From: Theodoxus fluviatilis
Taxonomy: Eukaryota > Mollusca > Gastropoda > Cycloneritida > Neritidae
Direction: 5' to 3'
NCBI GenBank assembly: GCA_034096865.1
Contig: JAWQFJ010020171.1
Coordinates: 12,501-76,500 of the forward strand
DNA length: 64,000 bases
Shown: piece by piece, positions 40,338 to 51,983 of the stretch
How positions within the stretch are numbered: the stretch's first letter is position 1
How the letters are laid out: the number at the start of each line of letters is the position of its first letter
The notes under the pieces: model-generated
What the model was told of the DNA's origin: nothing
What the model saw: the letters and a program-made list of their open reading frames with translations, nothing else
The model's database searches: none
Translations under genes and position numbers: made by a program

Positions 40338-42975
40338 ATGCCGAAGCGGAAAGCGTCTACTCGACCTGAAGCAGAAAATGGTTGCTCAAAAAAAAGGAAA
40401 GAGAGACATCAAAACCTCAAACTTATATTTCCAAATACAACAAGTACCCAGGAATTGGACAATCTGAGCGCCCTTGGTATGCATACTGTTCCTACTGCAA
40501 GACCGAATTCTCTGTTGGGCACTCTGGCAGCTACGATATCGAAAAACCTTATTTGAACCAAGACTCATCAAGATCGGATTCATTGAAAAGGGCAGCTGCC
40601 TTGAGCCAGAGCATAACCAGTTTCATGCCATCAGCAACAGTTCTGCCAAATGAACAAGCCACCATTCGTGTGGAAGCAATGTTTTCAGAGATGATTGTGA
40701 AACTGAACTTGCCGTTGAGCGCAGCAGATACAATTTATTTTCTTGTGCAAAGTGCTTTTCCTGACTCCAAGATTGCGAAAGACTATCAGTGCTGCAGAAA
40801 TAAAACCACAGCTATTGTCCACCAGTTGGCTAGCGACATTTAAGTGACACTGAAAGATGAACTAAAGAGTGGTCCATTCTGCGTTGCAACTGATGGTTCC
40901 AATGATCAACGGTCCAAACAGTACCCAGTTGTTATCACAAGGATTGGAGAGAGCGGAGTTGTCACCGAACTGTTGTCAGTTCCAACATTGAACCTTGAGA
41001 AAGCCTCTACAGGTAAGCAAGTGATTTCAGTCATGAATGTCTTGAAATTATTTGATTAAAGAAGGCAAAAGAAAAATAGGTGTGGTTACTGTTACCTGAC
41101 CTACACTATTCTGAGACACCGACCCTGCAAATTTTAATTTTATTGAAAATGTTGAGAAATTGTTCTTTTAATGAAAGTTTGGGGAAAAGGAAGATATTGA
41201 TCTCAGAAAACAGCCCTGTGCAGTTGCAGACGACAAAAAGAGAATTCAATTTCAAAATTATTCACAAAGAATATCAATAGTCTGTCCTCACACTTGTTTC
41301 CAAGTTGAGTAGATTTCATTTTGTTTTCACAAGAAAAAAAGGTTATGGCCTACCTACCTACCATAATTTTTTTGGCTATGTAGCCTTAACCACATCTTTT
41401 TGTGGGAGGGGGGTGGGGGGGAGGGGGGTGGGGATGGGGATAACTACAAAGTTTTTGAATTTGATTAACAATTTATATGAAAATTAAAATTGGCATATAA
41501 ATTTACCTTTGATTTTGGCATCTTTTCAAATGTGTTTACTTTGGGGGGTAGTGACACATATATATTTGATTGATTTCAGGAGAGAATATCTTCAAGCTTT
41601 TGGAGAAAGAGCTGAGCGTGCCTCCACCTGAAAATGCTCCACTGCAGGATGATCCACCACAACAGCCCCAACCCTCTGTTCCCTGGAAGAACTGCTTGGC
41701 ATTGGGGTGTGACAATGTGCCAGTAATGACAGGCTACATCAACGGAACGTATGGACACATGAAAAAGAAGCAAGAAAACCTGTACCTATAAGGCTGTCCT
41801 TGCCACCTCCTTCGCAGAGCTGCCCAGAACGCTGCATCAGAGCTTCCTTTCAATATTGATGATATTCTTGTGCATGTCTACTACTACTTTGAACACTCGT
41901 CAAAGAGGCTGGCAGCACTGGAGTCTTTTCAGGAGGAAGTTTTGCACCACAAAATCCTGAAACACGTTTCGACTCGATGGCTCAGCATCAGATGTTTGGA
42001 TAGGCTCATAGAAAACTGGCAGGCTCTCAAGGCCTTCTTCAGACAGGAGACGGGCAGTACATCAAGGATTGAAGTTTTTCCAGTCTCCGACAAACCTGCT
42101 GCACTGCCAGTTCTTGACATTTGCTCTGGAGCCCTTTGACACTTTGAACCAAACAGCTGCAAAATGAGGCCCCTCACATCCACATTCTGCAACGATTGTT
42201 GCATGAATTCATGAGAAAGCTGCTTGTTTGTTTGGTCAAGCCAGTTGTCATGGCAGAGAAGATCCACGACAATCGCCAGTCACGAGAAAAGACAGTGCTG
42301 GAGATTGACTTTACCAAGGCAACACACCACAAGCCACAAGTTCTTCTGAGTGAAGAAACTGAATCATGCCGAGACGAAAGGATGAACTTCACCTGCGAGA
42401 AGAAAGGATCGTTGAGTTTCATCAAAGGACCAAGAAATTAGAACTATGTTGCTGCGTGCACTTACATCAAGACCAAATTTCCCATGAAAGAAGAACTCCT
42501 CCTGAATGCTCAGGTGGCTGATGTCGATCGCCGAGTTGAGGTCACAGACAAGGAGCTGTCATACTTCCTCCAGAGGTTTCCATGCATGCTTCCCTCAGGT
42601 TCCACTATTGACACAGTTAAGTTGGAGTTTGCCTCATACCAGTCACATGCCATCATTCCCAAGCTGAAGAAGGAAACCATTGATGCAACATGGGCTGCAA
42701 TTGGGCAGACAAAAGATGCAGCAGGCGTGCCCATGTTTTCCAACTTGGCCAGAGTCATGCTCGGCATTTTGATCATCCCACACTGCAATGCGGGTTGAGA
42801 ACGCATCTTCTCTTGTGCTCGCAAGAACAAGACGGATCAGAGAGCTTCTCTCAGTGACAAGACAGTAGACAGTTTGATAGTAATGAAGTCTAGACCCGGC
42901 ATGCCTGATACACGGACGTATTCGGTTGGTCAGCTGACCAGGCTTAAGTCGGCGTACAACAAATCTTTGCAGTAA
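40338..42975 (+). pseudogene. decayed hAT-superfamily transposase with an intron
   Basis: The start is ATG at 40338 with basic PKRK and KKRK clusters. A BED-like segment (WYAYCSYCKTEFSVGHSGSY) and KTTAIVHQLASDI follow. An intron 41013-41579 (CAG/GTAAGC..TTTCAG) joins STG to ENIFKLLEKEL. Then come WKNCLALGCDNVPVMTG, HLLRRAAQNAASELPF, KHVSTRWLS and the C-terminal dimerisation block MLGILIIPHCNAG..ERIFSCARKNKTD. Lesions: a frame shift around the A8 run near 40388, stops at 40841-40843, 41789-41791, 42439-42441 and 42796-42798, and shifts around 42110-42165. An AATAAA lies at 43154. hAT transposases cut and paste DNA in the nucleus; this copy cannot. Terminal inverted repeats were not located. 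Confidence 0.85.
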
Positions 42976-43893
42976 ATCTAGCCAAACTTTCTTTTGTACA
43001 AAGTTAGCTGTGTACATATATTTACAGTGTGTGTCTAAACCTGATGTGCCAAGACAAATTGGAACTCTCAGGAGTGAACAGAACTGTACAGTCTCATTCT
43101 TAGCGACCTGCAGTCCATTCCTCTTTTGCTGAGCTTGTTACACTGAAAAGTAAAATAAAAAAATATCACACATCATTGCTGTGATCTGTGTTCAACTTCA
43201 AGTCGTCGCATCAGTGAAGAAGGTAATTGCATGATTTCTTCCCCCACCAATTATATTACAAACTACATTTCATGGAAGTGCTCAGGAGCTGTGGCATAAT
43301 ATTGTGAAAATACACTTTTTAAATGGAAAATACACTTACTTTTGAGGAATTGTACTACCAATGCAAAATGAGGGTAAACAGGTCTGGAGGCAGGTCTTTG
43401 CAGTGAGGGCACTTCATGCATAGCTGCAAACAGGCCATGTGTAGACGCACATCATTGCTTCATGTCTCCATCACCAATTTCTAATCAGCAGCATTTCACC
43501 CAAGTTGGTATTCACATCATGACAAGCAACCACAACATGGCATACCTTCTCCAAATGTAAAAATCCTACAAAAGTTTACATCTGAAGGCAAGGATGAATC
43601 ACATGAAATATTGATGAGTTTTAATGAGAAGCTACAGGGTTGCTGTGCCATATATAGAACCTTAAGAGAGGAAAAAGAAGAAAGGGCAACATAATTCAAC
43701 AAAGATTGGTTCTACGAGAGCCGTCTTGTGATGACCAAAACCAGAGAAAAACTGCTGCCTGGTGTAAAGATGCTTCCGCTGCTAGTCTTGCTCTCACGCT
43801 TGCAAGCATGATGCACGTTCTCTTAACAACACTATGAGTTCAGACAGTCTGGTGATGCAGGCACACAAATGACACAGTACTCTGCACATCACA
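42976..43893. other. 3' flank of hAT and ASF1 3' UTR region
   Basis: No coding feature is recognised. The right-hand part is expected to hold the ASF1 3' UTR (- strand). Confidence 0.5.
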
Positions 43894-46800
43894 TCACTGC
43901 TTCTTGAGCGGCGCCCAGACGTCTGTGAGTTCTTTGTTCATTTCAATGGGCTTCAGGATGTGCGGATTGGAGTCACAGAAGTTGCTGTCGGTGCCGTTGT
44001 CCCCTTCAGGCGGCATGTTTTCAGTCTCCATGTGTGAATCGTCCCAGTCGATTTTGAACTTGGTCACTCGAGGACAGGTGGCCAGGATGTTTCTCGTCAG
44101 CTGAAAGACAGAAGAAAGAAAAGGCAATCACAATGACTTCACTGTGCAGATTACAAAATCCCTTTTCTGTAGAGAACAGGCTACGAGGGAGGAGGATCCT
44201 AGCCAAAATTCTAATAATGTTATCCAGTTTTCTCGACTCCCTCTCTCACTCTCTCATGTTCCATGAATGATACTGAGCCATGTAATTGTAATTCAATGTG
44301 TTGGCATGACTACAGCAACTTGACTGAAGTGTGTAAAATCCCCAAGCTAAAATTAAAATCTTTTGGTCAAAGACCAAATTCTCATACACCAATCTTCTGT
44401 GTGTAAGACAACAATACTGTGAAAGAATCCTCTTCCTAAAAAAATCAAATTTACACATTTCATGCAGTCTTTCCTTCAGGTGACTCATAAGTTGGCCCCA
44501 ACTTTAACCCCTTCCCTGCTTCGCCCGAAACTATCTCGGGCCTCGACTGCTCCCGCTGTGCTATGTCCCGAGACTCTCGGGTCTTTATTCCAAGGGAGGA
44601 AACTAAATACTTTGAACCAGTGTCTGTAGCTGTTAGAGTTACGTCCCTTAGGGCTTCCTAGGCGTTCTCGCCGAGTTTGATTGACTTACATGGATTTGAA
44701 GTATTTTTCTTGCAATTTTGATTGATTTGATTATGAAATGGCTTCTGAGAGAACCAATAAAGCTTGTTTGTCAGCACTGGAAGTGCTGAATGAACTTTTC
44801 AATGATCCTGACAGCTGTGAGGAGGATTTTTATGAATGAGTTTGATTATTAATGTCTTCTGTGTCTTTGTGCAAAATTTCAAAGCAGTTCTCTGGAAAAC
44901 AAATATACTATAACTACACAAAGACAGGAACAGTAAAACACAAAAACCGTTCCTGGCATATGGCGTGTAATGTCTACGGCAGTGAAGAGGTTAAGCTGCA
45001 AAATCCACTAAGTGATTATGACATTAGGTAATAATCAGTACCTATTAGAAAAGGCGGGTAGCTTTAAATTTCACTAAGAATACATTTACTTGTACATGTC
45101 TGTATCTAGCAATGGTATGTGGCGTCATGCTGCCTCATGGAAAAAGCTGGGAATTATAACTTCTTGGCTCAAATGCAGAAGACAAGGAGGGAGAGAGGTG
45201 GATGGATTGAGTTTTTGGCCTATCAGCCTTTGTGGGCTATTTAAGGCCATTGATCACAAAATATCATGAGTTGGTCAGAATAAGAGCCAGTGATGATTTC
45301 CATTGTTATTCGCTTCTTACAAAATGTGCAGGGAGATGCATAGAGTGAGAGCGAGCGAGAGCGAGAGAGAGGGAGGGGCATCTTATGTACCCTAGAAACT
45401 ATAATGCCTACTCACCTTATCATACTGGGGTACTGATGGAGGATTTTCCCGAAGCTCAGGGAACTGATCGCTGTACTCAACATTGACATAGTAGCCAACC
45501 CGCACGAACTCCATGCCTTTGTAGGAACAGGTGAGCAGCACCACCGTAACCCCCACAGCATCCTCCACTGGAATCTTGTTGGTCTTCGGAGGGTCAGCCT
45601 GTCAAAGGTACCAAAAGCATGTCATGCAGCTGGCATCAGCAAGCCTGAAGATGTCTTCAGGAAGACCTCCAGGAAAAGTCTCTAGTACATCTGACAAAAA
45701 CAAACCTCAAAATATGATCACAGTTTTCCAATTGCATCAATCCATGTCAACTTTTTCTGGTAACCTTGGTCTAAATCCTTATACTTGCATTTTCAATATA
45801 GGCAATGCCCCTTTGATTTTGTGGAAGGCATGAGTTTGAAGGTACGAATCAAACCAATTTAAAATTTCACTGTATGAAATAGCAACAGATAAGAGCTGGA
45901 AGACAGCCAGTCACACGATGACATTGCACAACGGCTCTCCTTGTACATTTTCAACTAGCTGTCAGTCTGCCTGTCAAGAGGCAGGAGTGAGCCATCAGCA
46001 AAGGAAACTTATCTGTCAGCTCCAGTCATGGATGGAAAGTCGAATTATACGATAAGCACCTTTTACCTTACATGAAAGCTCCACTGATAAGTCAACTCGT
46101 TCACAGGGAAGAAATGCTAGAGTGGCACACAAGGAAGTATACATCCTGCACACAGAGTCCTTTACTGACAGATGTTTATGTGGAAGTGAGAGCAGAACAA
46201 GTGGACAGCTTCCCTTGCAGAATGCCAATGCAAATCCTACCTCAAAGACAAACATGTGACGGCCACCTGGTACTGGACCAACCAGGACCGTGTCCAGGAC
46301 CTGGTCGTAATCCTCGCTTTCGGCAGACCCGACGTAGATGATGCGCCATTCCAGGTCTGCAAGACAAATCCGTTCACTGTTCATGTCCAATGCACCCACC
46401 CAAAAGTGAAATGGGTACCTGTGAGGGCTGAGCTGGAAAATTGTGAAAGCTAACTTGGGCTCGCTCATCCACAGCCTGGTTGCATGCTCCCCAGGGAGTT
46501 GAGATGGTGTTGGGGTGAATAAATGAGGTGGCCCGATGACTAGAGGGTAAATGTGTGCGGTTTGAGCACCCATCAATGGGTGGAAAAGTTGCAATATAAA
46601 AAAGAGCACCTTTACCTTCACAAAAGAAAGAGCTCACTGGTAACCTCAGTTCCAGGCGGATGGATTGGATGAGCTTTGACATGCAGCTGTGCATCACAAA
46701 AGAGACTGCTACTCCTTAGTTTTTGGTTCTACATCACGGAGGCTGTTAAACATAAGGAAGCCTGCAGCAACATACCATGAAGTCTTTTTAAGAGCTCTAC

Positions 46801-47837
46801 AGACTCCCATCGCTACTTCTATTATCACTACTCCTGAAACAATGTTTAATTACTATATTTTTTATCATTAACCACTAATATAGCTGTGGATAAAATCATG
46901 CATATTCTGAGATGTTACAAGAAATTATAAACTCAAGGATTAGTCAATTATTTGGTGAATTCGGACTTGATAAAGCTACACTTAACACAAAGACTTGTTC
47001 CATAATATCTTCAAAGTATCACATGAAAAGCATGGCCAAGTTAACCCAAGATTAAAAAGCATTCAAAATCCAGAGATGTGATGTAGCAATTTAAGAAGCC
47101 AATATGTACAATCATAACAATGCTACAACTTCCTTAGATCCCGTCTATAGAATAGCCACATTCATAACGGACTGTTCAATGCCTCAACCATTTATCAGAG
47201 AAGGGCGAGAGGTTAAAACAAATGCAGATTCCAGGGCAACATCGCATTGCTGAGGAGGGATTCCTTCTATCGTATCATCTTGGAGTATCGACGCGTACTA
47301 CTAGTAGTAGCACTACAGGCTTTCAAACATGCGACCGTATGGTTTTATTTTAAAACTTCATTCACAGCTACTCTGGCAGAAAAAGATATATGCACCATAG
47401 CGTGTTCGTTTGTACCTCGGTGAAAACTAGGGCAACATCATTCATCACCAATTTTCGCGCCTTCTCACGTTGGGATCAGTCACTTTTCAATGTCAATGGT
47501 GAACGGTTGACGAAAATTAAACTATTTAGAATCGAGCGGAAACGTTTTAACGTCAAAATACACATTTTATACTGATAAAAATATAAATAACATATAATAA
47601 GCATGATCTAACAATTAAAAGTATATGGAAACACACTAACTGTGAAAAAGATCATAGAATTTGACACAACAGGAGAGAAACATAACATGATAACTGCATA
47701 TTACTGAGAGTGAAAATGTCTATCTTACCTTCTGGCAAATCTTCACTGCACTCAAACGTTATTTCAAACTGAAATTGATTGAAAAAAGGGCATGGGTTGC
47801 CTAAGACGACAACGTTCATGATGTTGACTTTCGACAT
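43894..47837 (-). CDS. ASF1: histone H3-H4 chaperone ASF1
   Basis: Four exons: 47729-47837 (ATG at 47835-47837, [18 protein letters not shown]), 46241-46356, 45416-45598 and 43894-44100 (stop at 43894-43896). They join in frame to 204 residues, the length of vertebrate ASF1A. The Ig-like core (about 1-155) contains [48 protein letters not shown] and [11 protein letters not shown]. Asp54, Val94 and Arg108, known H3-contact positions in this family, are all present. The C-terminal ~50 residues are acidic and variable. ASF1 hands H3-H4 dimers to CAF-1 and HIRA in replication-coupled and independent nucleosome assembly. The introns contain a piggyBac-type MITE (44508-44990). The gene is head-to-head with a coiled-coil gene and appears intact. 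Confidence 0.97.
44508..44990 (+). mobile_element. piggyBac-type MITE with remnant transposase start
   Basis: TTAA at 44504-44507 and 44991-44994 flank a 483-bp element. The ends are CCCCTTCCCTGC and GCAGTGAAGAGG, which are inverted repeats at 10 of 12 positions. TTAA duplication and CC(C/T)-type termini are diagnostic of the piggyBac superfamily. It lies in the last intron of ASF1. Confidence 0.8.
44738..44839 (+). pseudogene. 33-codon piggyBac transposase N-terminal remnant
   Basis: The ATG opens [20 protein letters not shown], continues to a DSCEEDFYE end and stops. An acidic N-terminus starting MAS is usual for piggyBac transposases. The rest is deleted in this MITE. Confidence 0.5.
45215..45252 (-). 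mobile_element. LINE/SINE 3' tail copy D
   Basis: The reverse complement reads GGCCTTAAATAGCCCACAAA then GGCTGATAGGCC. It has the AGCC..GGCT hairpin shared with copies at 491, 58495 and 60148. It lies in an ASF1 intron. Confidence 0.6.
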
Positions 47838-48142
47838 AGTTGAAGAGTTTGATGAATTTTCAGTAGAACTTCTCCACGATGCCAGGAAAACGCGGGAGTC
47901 TAAATTCAGCGCCAACTGTTGTGAAATATACCAATCGTCGCAAGCAAAAGGAAATTTGATTGGTTCAAGGGGTTGAGCGGAAATGTGTGAGTAGATTTCA
48001 TTGGTTAAAATTATGTTGGCCTCTTTCGACTCTGCACCTTTGCATCTTCCTTCTTCCGCTTCCGGCGTTTGGTGGCCAGTGAGGATTTCAGCAGTTATCA
48101 GTGACATTAACAGAGCTCAGTGGTTTTGTTGCTTTTGTAAGA
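47838..48142. promoter_or_regulatory. bidirectional promoter between ASF1 and the coiled-coil gene
   Basis: Only 305 bp separate the two start codons. CCAAT occurs at 47931-47935, and its complement ATTGG at 47959-47963 and 48000-48004. E2F-like motifs are CGCGGGAG (47891-47898) and GCGCCAA (47909-47915). An ETS-like CTTCCGG lies at 48059-48065. No TATA box is obvious. These are typical of S-phase/housekeeping CCAAT/E2F promoters; function is inferred. Confidence 0.55.
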
Positions 48143-48712
48143 ATGCTGTCCCGCGTAAGCATCGAAGAGGCTAACAGACATCTGCAAGCACTGCATAAGA
48201 GAGTGCAAGAGCTTGAAAGTGTTGTTTCCGAGCAGCACGACGCTTTGCTTGCGAAGGACGAACATTTGAAAACAAAAGTTGCCGAATTATCGTCTGCTCG
48301 GGATGCTGACGCGAAAGCGTACCACGCACGTTTAGAAGAATGTCACAACAAAATCATTCACCTTGAAGACGAGCTGAACTCGAAAAACAATCAGATCGAC
48401 AGTTTGCAGAAGAACAGCAAGGTTCTCCACAGGCTTGTGTTGTTTAAAACTGGGCTGAAAGATTTGTTGAGGTGCATTGAAGATGGAGAAAGCGAACTGG
48501 CCGTGAGTCATCGTCAAAACTACCTTGGTTTCCCCATTTCTCCACCAGGTGCGACGAATAATCGTCGACAGGGAAACGAGGGTGAGGTTGTTGCTAATGG
48601 TGACAGACTAGTGAGTCCAGGAGACAGTCCAAGGCACGTCGTGAAGACTGCCAACTCAAATCCAGGCAGCCCCTCCAAGGGAAAGCGTGGCGGACGAGAG
48701 TACTATCTGTGA
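48143..48712 (+). CDS. coiled-coil protein, VMAC-like
   Basis: A single-exon frame from ATG at 48143 to TGA at 48710-48712 gives 189 residues. The upstream in-frame extension to 48101 begins with GTG and is not used. Residues ~5-105 form a heptad-rich coiled coil (EEANRHLQALHKRVQELE, LKTKVAELSSARDADAKAY, NKIIHLEDELNSKNNQIDSL). A short LHRLVLFKTGLKDLLRCIED segment and a polar, basic tail ending GKRGGREYYL follow. The start resembles vimentin-type intermediate filament-associated coiled-coil protein (VMAC) in its EAN-HL-A-H-R--ELE pattern; this match is from memory and moderate. Role unknown beyond probable cytoskeletal association. It shares a promoter region with ASF1. Confidence 0.75.
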   Translation: MLSRVSIEEANRHLQALHKRVQELESVVSEQHDALLAKDEHLKTKVAELSSARDADAKAYHARLEECHNKIIHLEDELNSKNNQIDSLQKNSKVLHRLVLFKTGLKDLLRCIEDGESELAVSHRQNYLGFPISPPGATNNRRQGNEGEVVANGDRLVSPGDSPRHVVKTANSNPGSPSKGKRGGREYYL

Positions 48713-49199
48713 GGCCTGGGATAGTCCTGTGAACATTCCTGCACTCATATACAATGATCATTTGATGACATATTTCTCAGCTGACCCTTTCAAACTGCTG
48801 GTATTTGACAAAGACTCTGACTCCCTGACTGGCCTTACATGACATACTTCTGTAATGATTTTTGCAATCAGATGTGTGTGTGAGTGAACAGATGTTATCT
48901 GTTGGGTTGTTGTGCAATGTACAATCCTTCTTTTGAATTGATGCTCTGCATCGATCTTACTGCAGATGTGTTAAATTTTTAAAAATTTACATTCATTCTT
49001 AATGGGTTTTGAAAAATCATTTTAGCAGATTTTACATTTCATTTGATCTAATTCTGGGAGATGCTGTTGGATCTTCTTCTTTCCGTTCCTGCCCACGATC
49101 ATCAATAGTGATTACTTTGGCACGTGAATTTTTTACAGGTTGGGGAGTCTGGGGAGGTGGGGGGGGGGGGGGGGGGGGGAAGAGTCACAGTGGTCCCGT
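48713..49199. other. 3' UTR region of the coiled-coil gene
   Basis: AT-rich with no frame of note; ends in a poly-G run at 49158-49178 next to a LINE fragment. Confidence 0.5.
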
Positions 49200-49585
49200 C
49201 CTAGCGGGAGGCACGCGACACGAACGTGTCGACAGTGCTGGCCTCAACCACGGCTAGAGGTAGGGCATTCCAGTCCTTTATTGTTCTGGGGAGGAAGGCT
49301 GCACTCCGGTACTGCGTTCGGCAGGTGATGAGGCTGAACTGCTGGCTATGACATCGTCGCTGGCGTGGTGGTGGGGGAACCAGCTTTGACTTGATGCCAG
49401 GACAGTGGACGATGCTGTCTTTGATCTTATACAGCATCGACAGGCGAGCAAGCTTCCTGCGTTCCTCCAGGGACTGCCACCCAAGGGAGTCCAGCATCTG
49501 GCTGACACTTGAAGTGTTATGGTAGCGGTTGCAGACAAAACGGGCAGCACGTCTCTGGACAGCCTCGATCTTTGTTGTTTGAGCC
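49200..49585 (-). mobile_element. LINE reverse-transcriptase ORF 3' end
   Basis: The - strand frame reads IEAVQRRAARFVCNRY, SVSQMLDSLGWQSLEERR, ARLSMLYKI, RSAAFLPRTIKDWNALP and ends VDTFVSRASR then stop. This is the well-known C-terminal signature of CR1/jockey/RTE-type LINE ORF2 proteins. The catalytic RT core is missing (5' truncation). Confidence 0.88.
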
Positions 49586-50640
49586 TGTGCTGATCTGTTA
49601 TATCCATTGTATATAGATTATATACACACACAAACACACACAAATTGGCTATAGCTGTTTAACAGGTGTTCCACAATGTTCCTAGTATGGATGAAAGAAT
49701 GTTTCTCTGTACATTATTGCCAAACCACAGCAGATAACTGTTAAAATTCCCAGAGTATTTCTTCACTATTTTCCCAGATTTGTTTTGGAAATCAACAAAA
49801 CTCTGACCTCGGGGCCAACTATGGACACTATGCAAAATCTTCATGGCGGACAGTCTCGTCTGTACCAGATCTAGTCAGGAGATGAAATGGTTCCAATGTG
49901 ATATTTGCAGCAGTACTGAACTGATTGTAAAATGATTTAAATTTGGGAGAGTGAATCTGTATTGTCTGAGTGAATGGACATGAGGCCTGTTCAGGAGGGC
50001 AAGTGCTCGTGGGATGACTCATCCAGGAGGCAAGCACAGTGAACACTTGTGAGCTCTTGCCCTCATGAACATCCCTGAGGGTTGCCATGTACATTTTGTG
50101 CATTCTTACTTTTTCTTTATGCACTGCACATAAACTGTTACTAGTGACAGTGTTAGCTGCACCTGATGTTGCTCTTCATTCCACAAATCTTACACAGCTG
50201 CCTCAATCTGTTACTTTTAGTCTATTATTTTGAAAATGTTTATTCATAACATATTTCTTTAATTTATGTATGATTTGCTCATGATGTGTTTACTTTGTAC
50301 TGATATACTGAAGGATATGACATCAATACAGTCTGTTCAGCCCTTCTCAGCAAAGACATTCTCTGTGGATTTTTTTCCTCTGCTGATTTTGGCACTAAAG
50401 GTCAGGTATGATGAGTGCAAACACAAATTAATGTATTTGCCCATTTGCCTAACACTACAATGTGCCAAGTTGTTTATGAATGTAACTAGCTTAGAATGGT
50501 GGCCCAAAACACCCATGATGTGCATTGCTGTACTTTGTAAAGGCCTCCATTGCGGTCGTGAAATTTATGTAAGGCACAATGATTTTTGTCAGCCCCATGT
50601 TTGTCTGGAACCTCCATACAAAAAAGTGACAACTCTTCTC
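49586..50640. other. no recognisable gene
   Basis: The longest frame is 140 residues at 50266-50688, rich in Cys/Leu with no family signature; probably chance. Confidence 0.5.
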
Positions 50641-51950
50641 ATCTTTGGTGGCTTGAATGGAAGCTGCTCATGCCATCATTTCAAGTGACAACTTTTTAAC
50701 ATTTGGCTATTGGAATGGAAGCTGTAACTGGCATAATATCAAGAGACAATTATCTCATCTTTGGCCATTAGAATGGAAGCTGTTACTGCCATGATATAAA
50801 GTGACAATTCTCTCATCTTTGGCCATTAGAATGGAAGCTGTTACTGCCATGATATAAAGTGACAATTCTCTCATCTTTGGCCATTAGAATGGAAGCTGTA
50901 ACTGGCATATCAAGTGACAATTCTCTCATCTTTGGCCAATTGTAATTATTATCCTATGTTATGTGTGATTGTTGTGTGCATGTTTGTATTTGCCATAATG
51001 TTTGTATTAGGGTGTGCATTCTTTTCTTTATGGGTGTGAATGTGTGTGTGTGCGCGCCTTGAGTCGCCTAAGTGGTGAGATATGTGCGCATGATAAATTA
51101 TCGTATTATTATTGACTCACATGCGAAGCAAAAGTGAGTCTATGTACTCACCTGTTTCGTCCGTCCGGGCGTCTGGGCGTCCGAAAACTTTAACGTTGGA
51201 TTTTTCTCGGAGACTATTAAGTCTATCAATACCCAATGTGGCATGATGGTGTATGATGACAAGGCCTCAAAAAACATACATAGTGACTTATCCTTGCTTC
51301 AAGGTCAACGTCGCAGGGGCCATAAATGTTGTCTAAAAAACAGTCATTTTTCACATTTTCTCAATTTTCTCTGAAGTTTTTGAGATTGGATACCTGACCT
51401 ATATATGGTATTTAGGGCAAAGTAAGCCCTATCTTTTGATACCAGTTTGGTTGACCTTGCTTCAAGGTCAAGGTCACAGGAGCTCTTCAAAGTTGGATTG
51501 TATACATATTTTGAAGTGACCTTGACCCTGAACTTTGGAAGATAACTGTTTCAAACTTAATAATTATGTGGGGCACATGTTATACCTTCATCATGAGACA
51601 CATTTGGTCACATATCATCAAGGTTAAGGTCACTTTGACCCTTATGAAATGTGACCAAAATGGGGTAGTGAACCACTAAAAGAGACCATATCTCATGGTA
51701 GAAAGTGCCAATAATCACCATTGTGCTTCCTATGTCTTGAATTAACAGCTTTGTGTTGCATGACCTTGGATGACCTTAACCTTGGGTCAAGGTCACATGT
51801 ATTTTGGTAGGGAAAAAGTGTAAAGCATTTCTTAGTGTATGATGTCATTGGTAGGTTTAGTTGTTTGACCTTGACCTTGAAGGTCATCTGAAGGTCAAGG
51901 TCATGTAAAGGTCAAGGTCAAGCATGTGAGTCGTATGGGCTTTGCCCTTC

Positions 51951-51983
<33 letters not shown>

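Noticed and set aside
46016..46621. 201-residue - strand frame
   Set aside because: Only 46241-46356 is a real exon (ASF1 exon 2); the rest is intron read-through.
48101..48142. Longer N-terminus of the coiled-coil protein
   Set aside because: The extension starts with GTG; the first ATG in frame is at 48143.
50266..50688. 140-residue frame
   Set aside because: No recognisable domain, splice signals or codon pattern; likely chance in AT-rich DNA.
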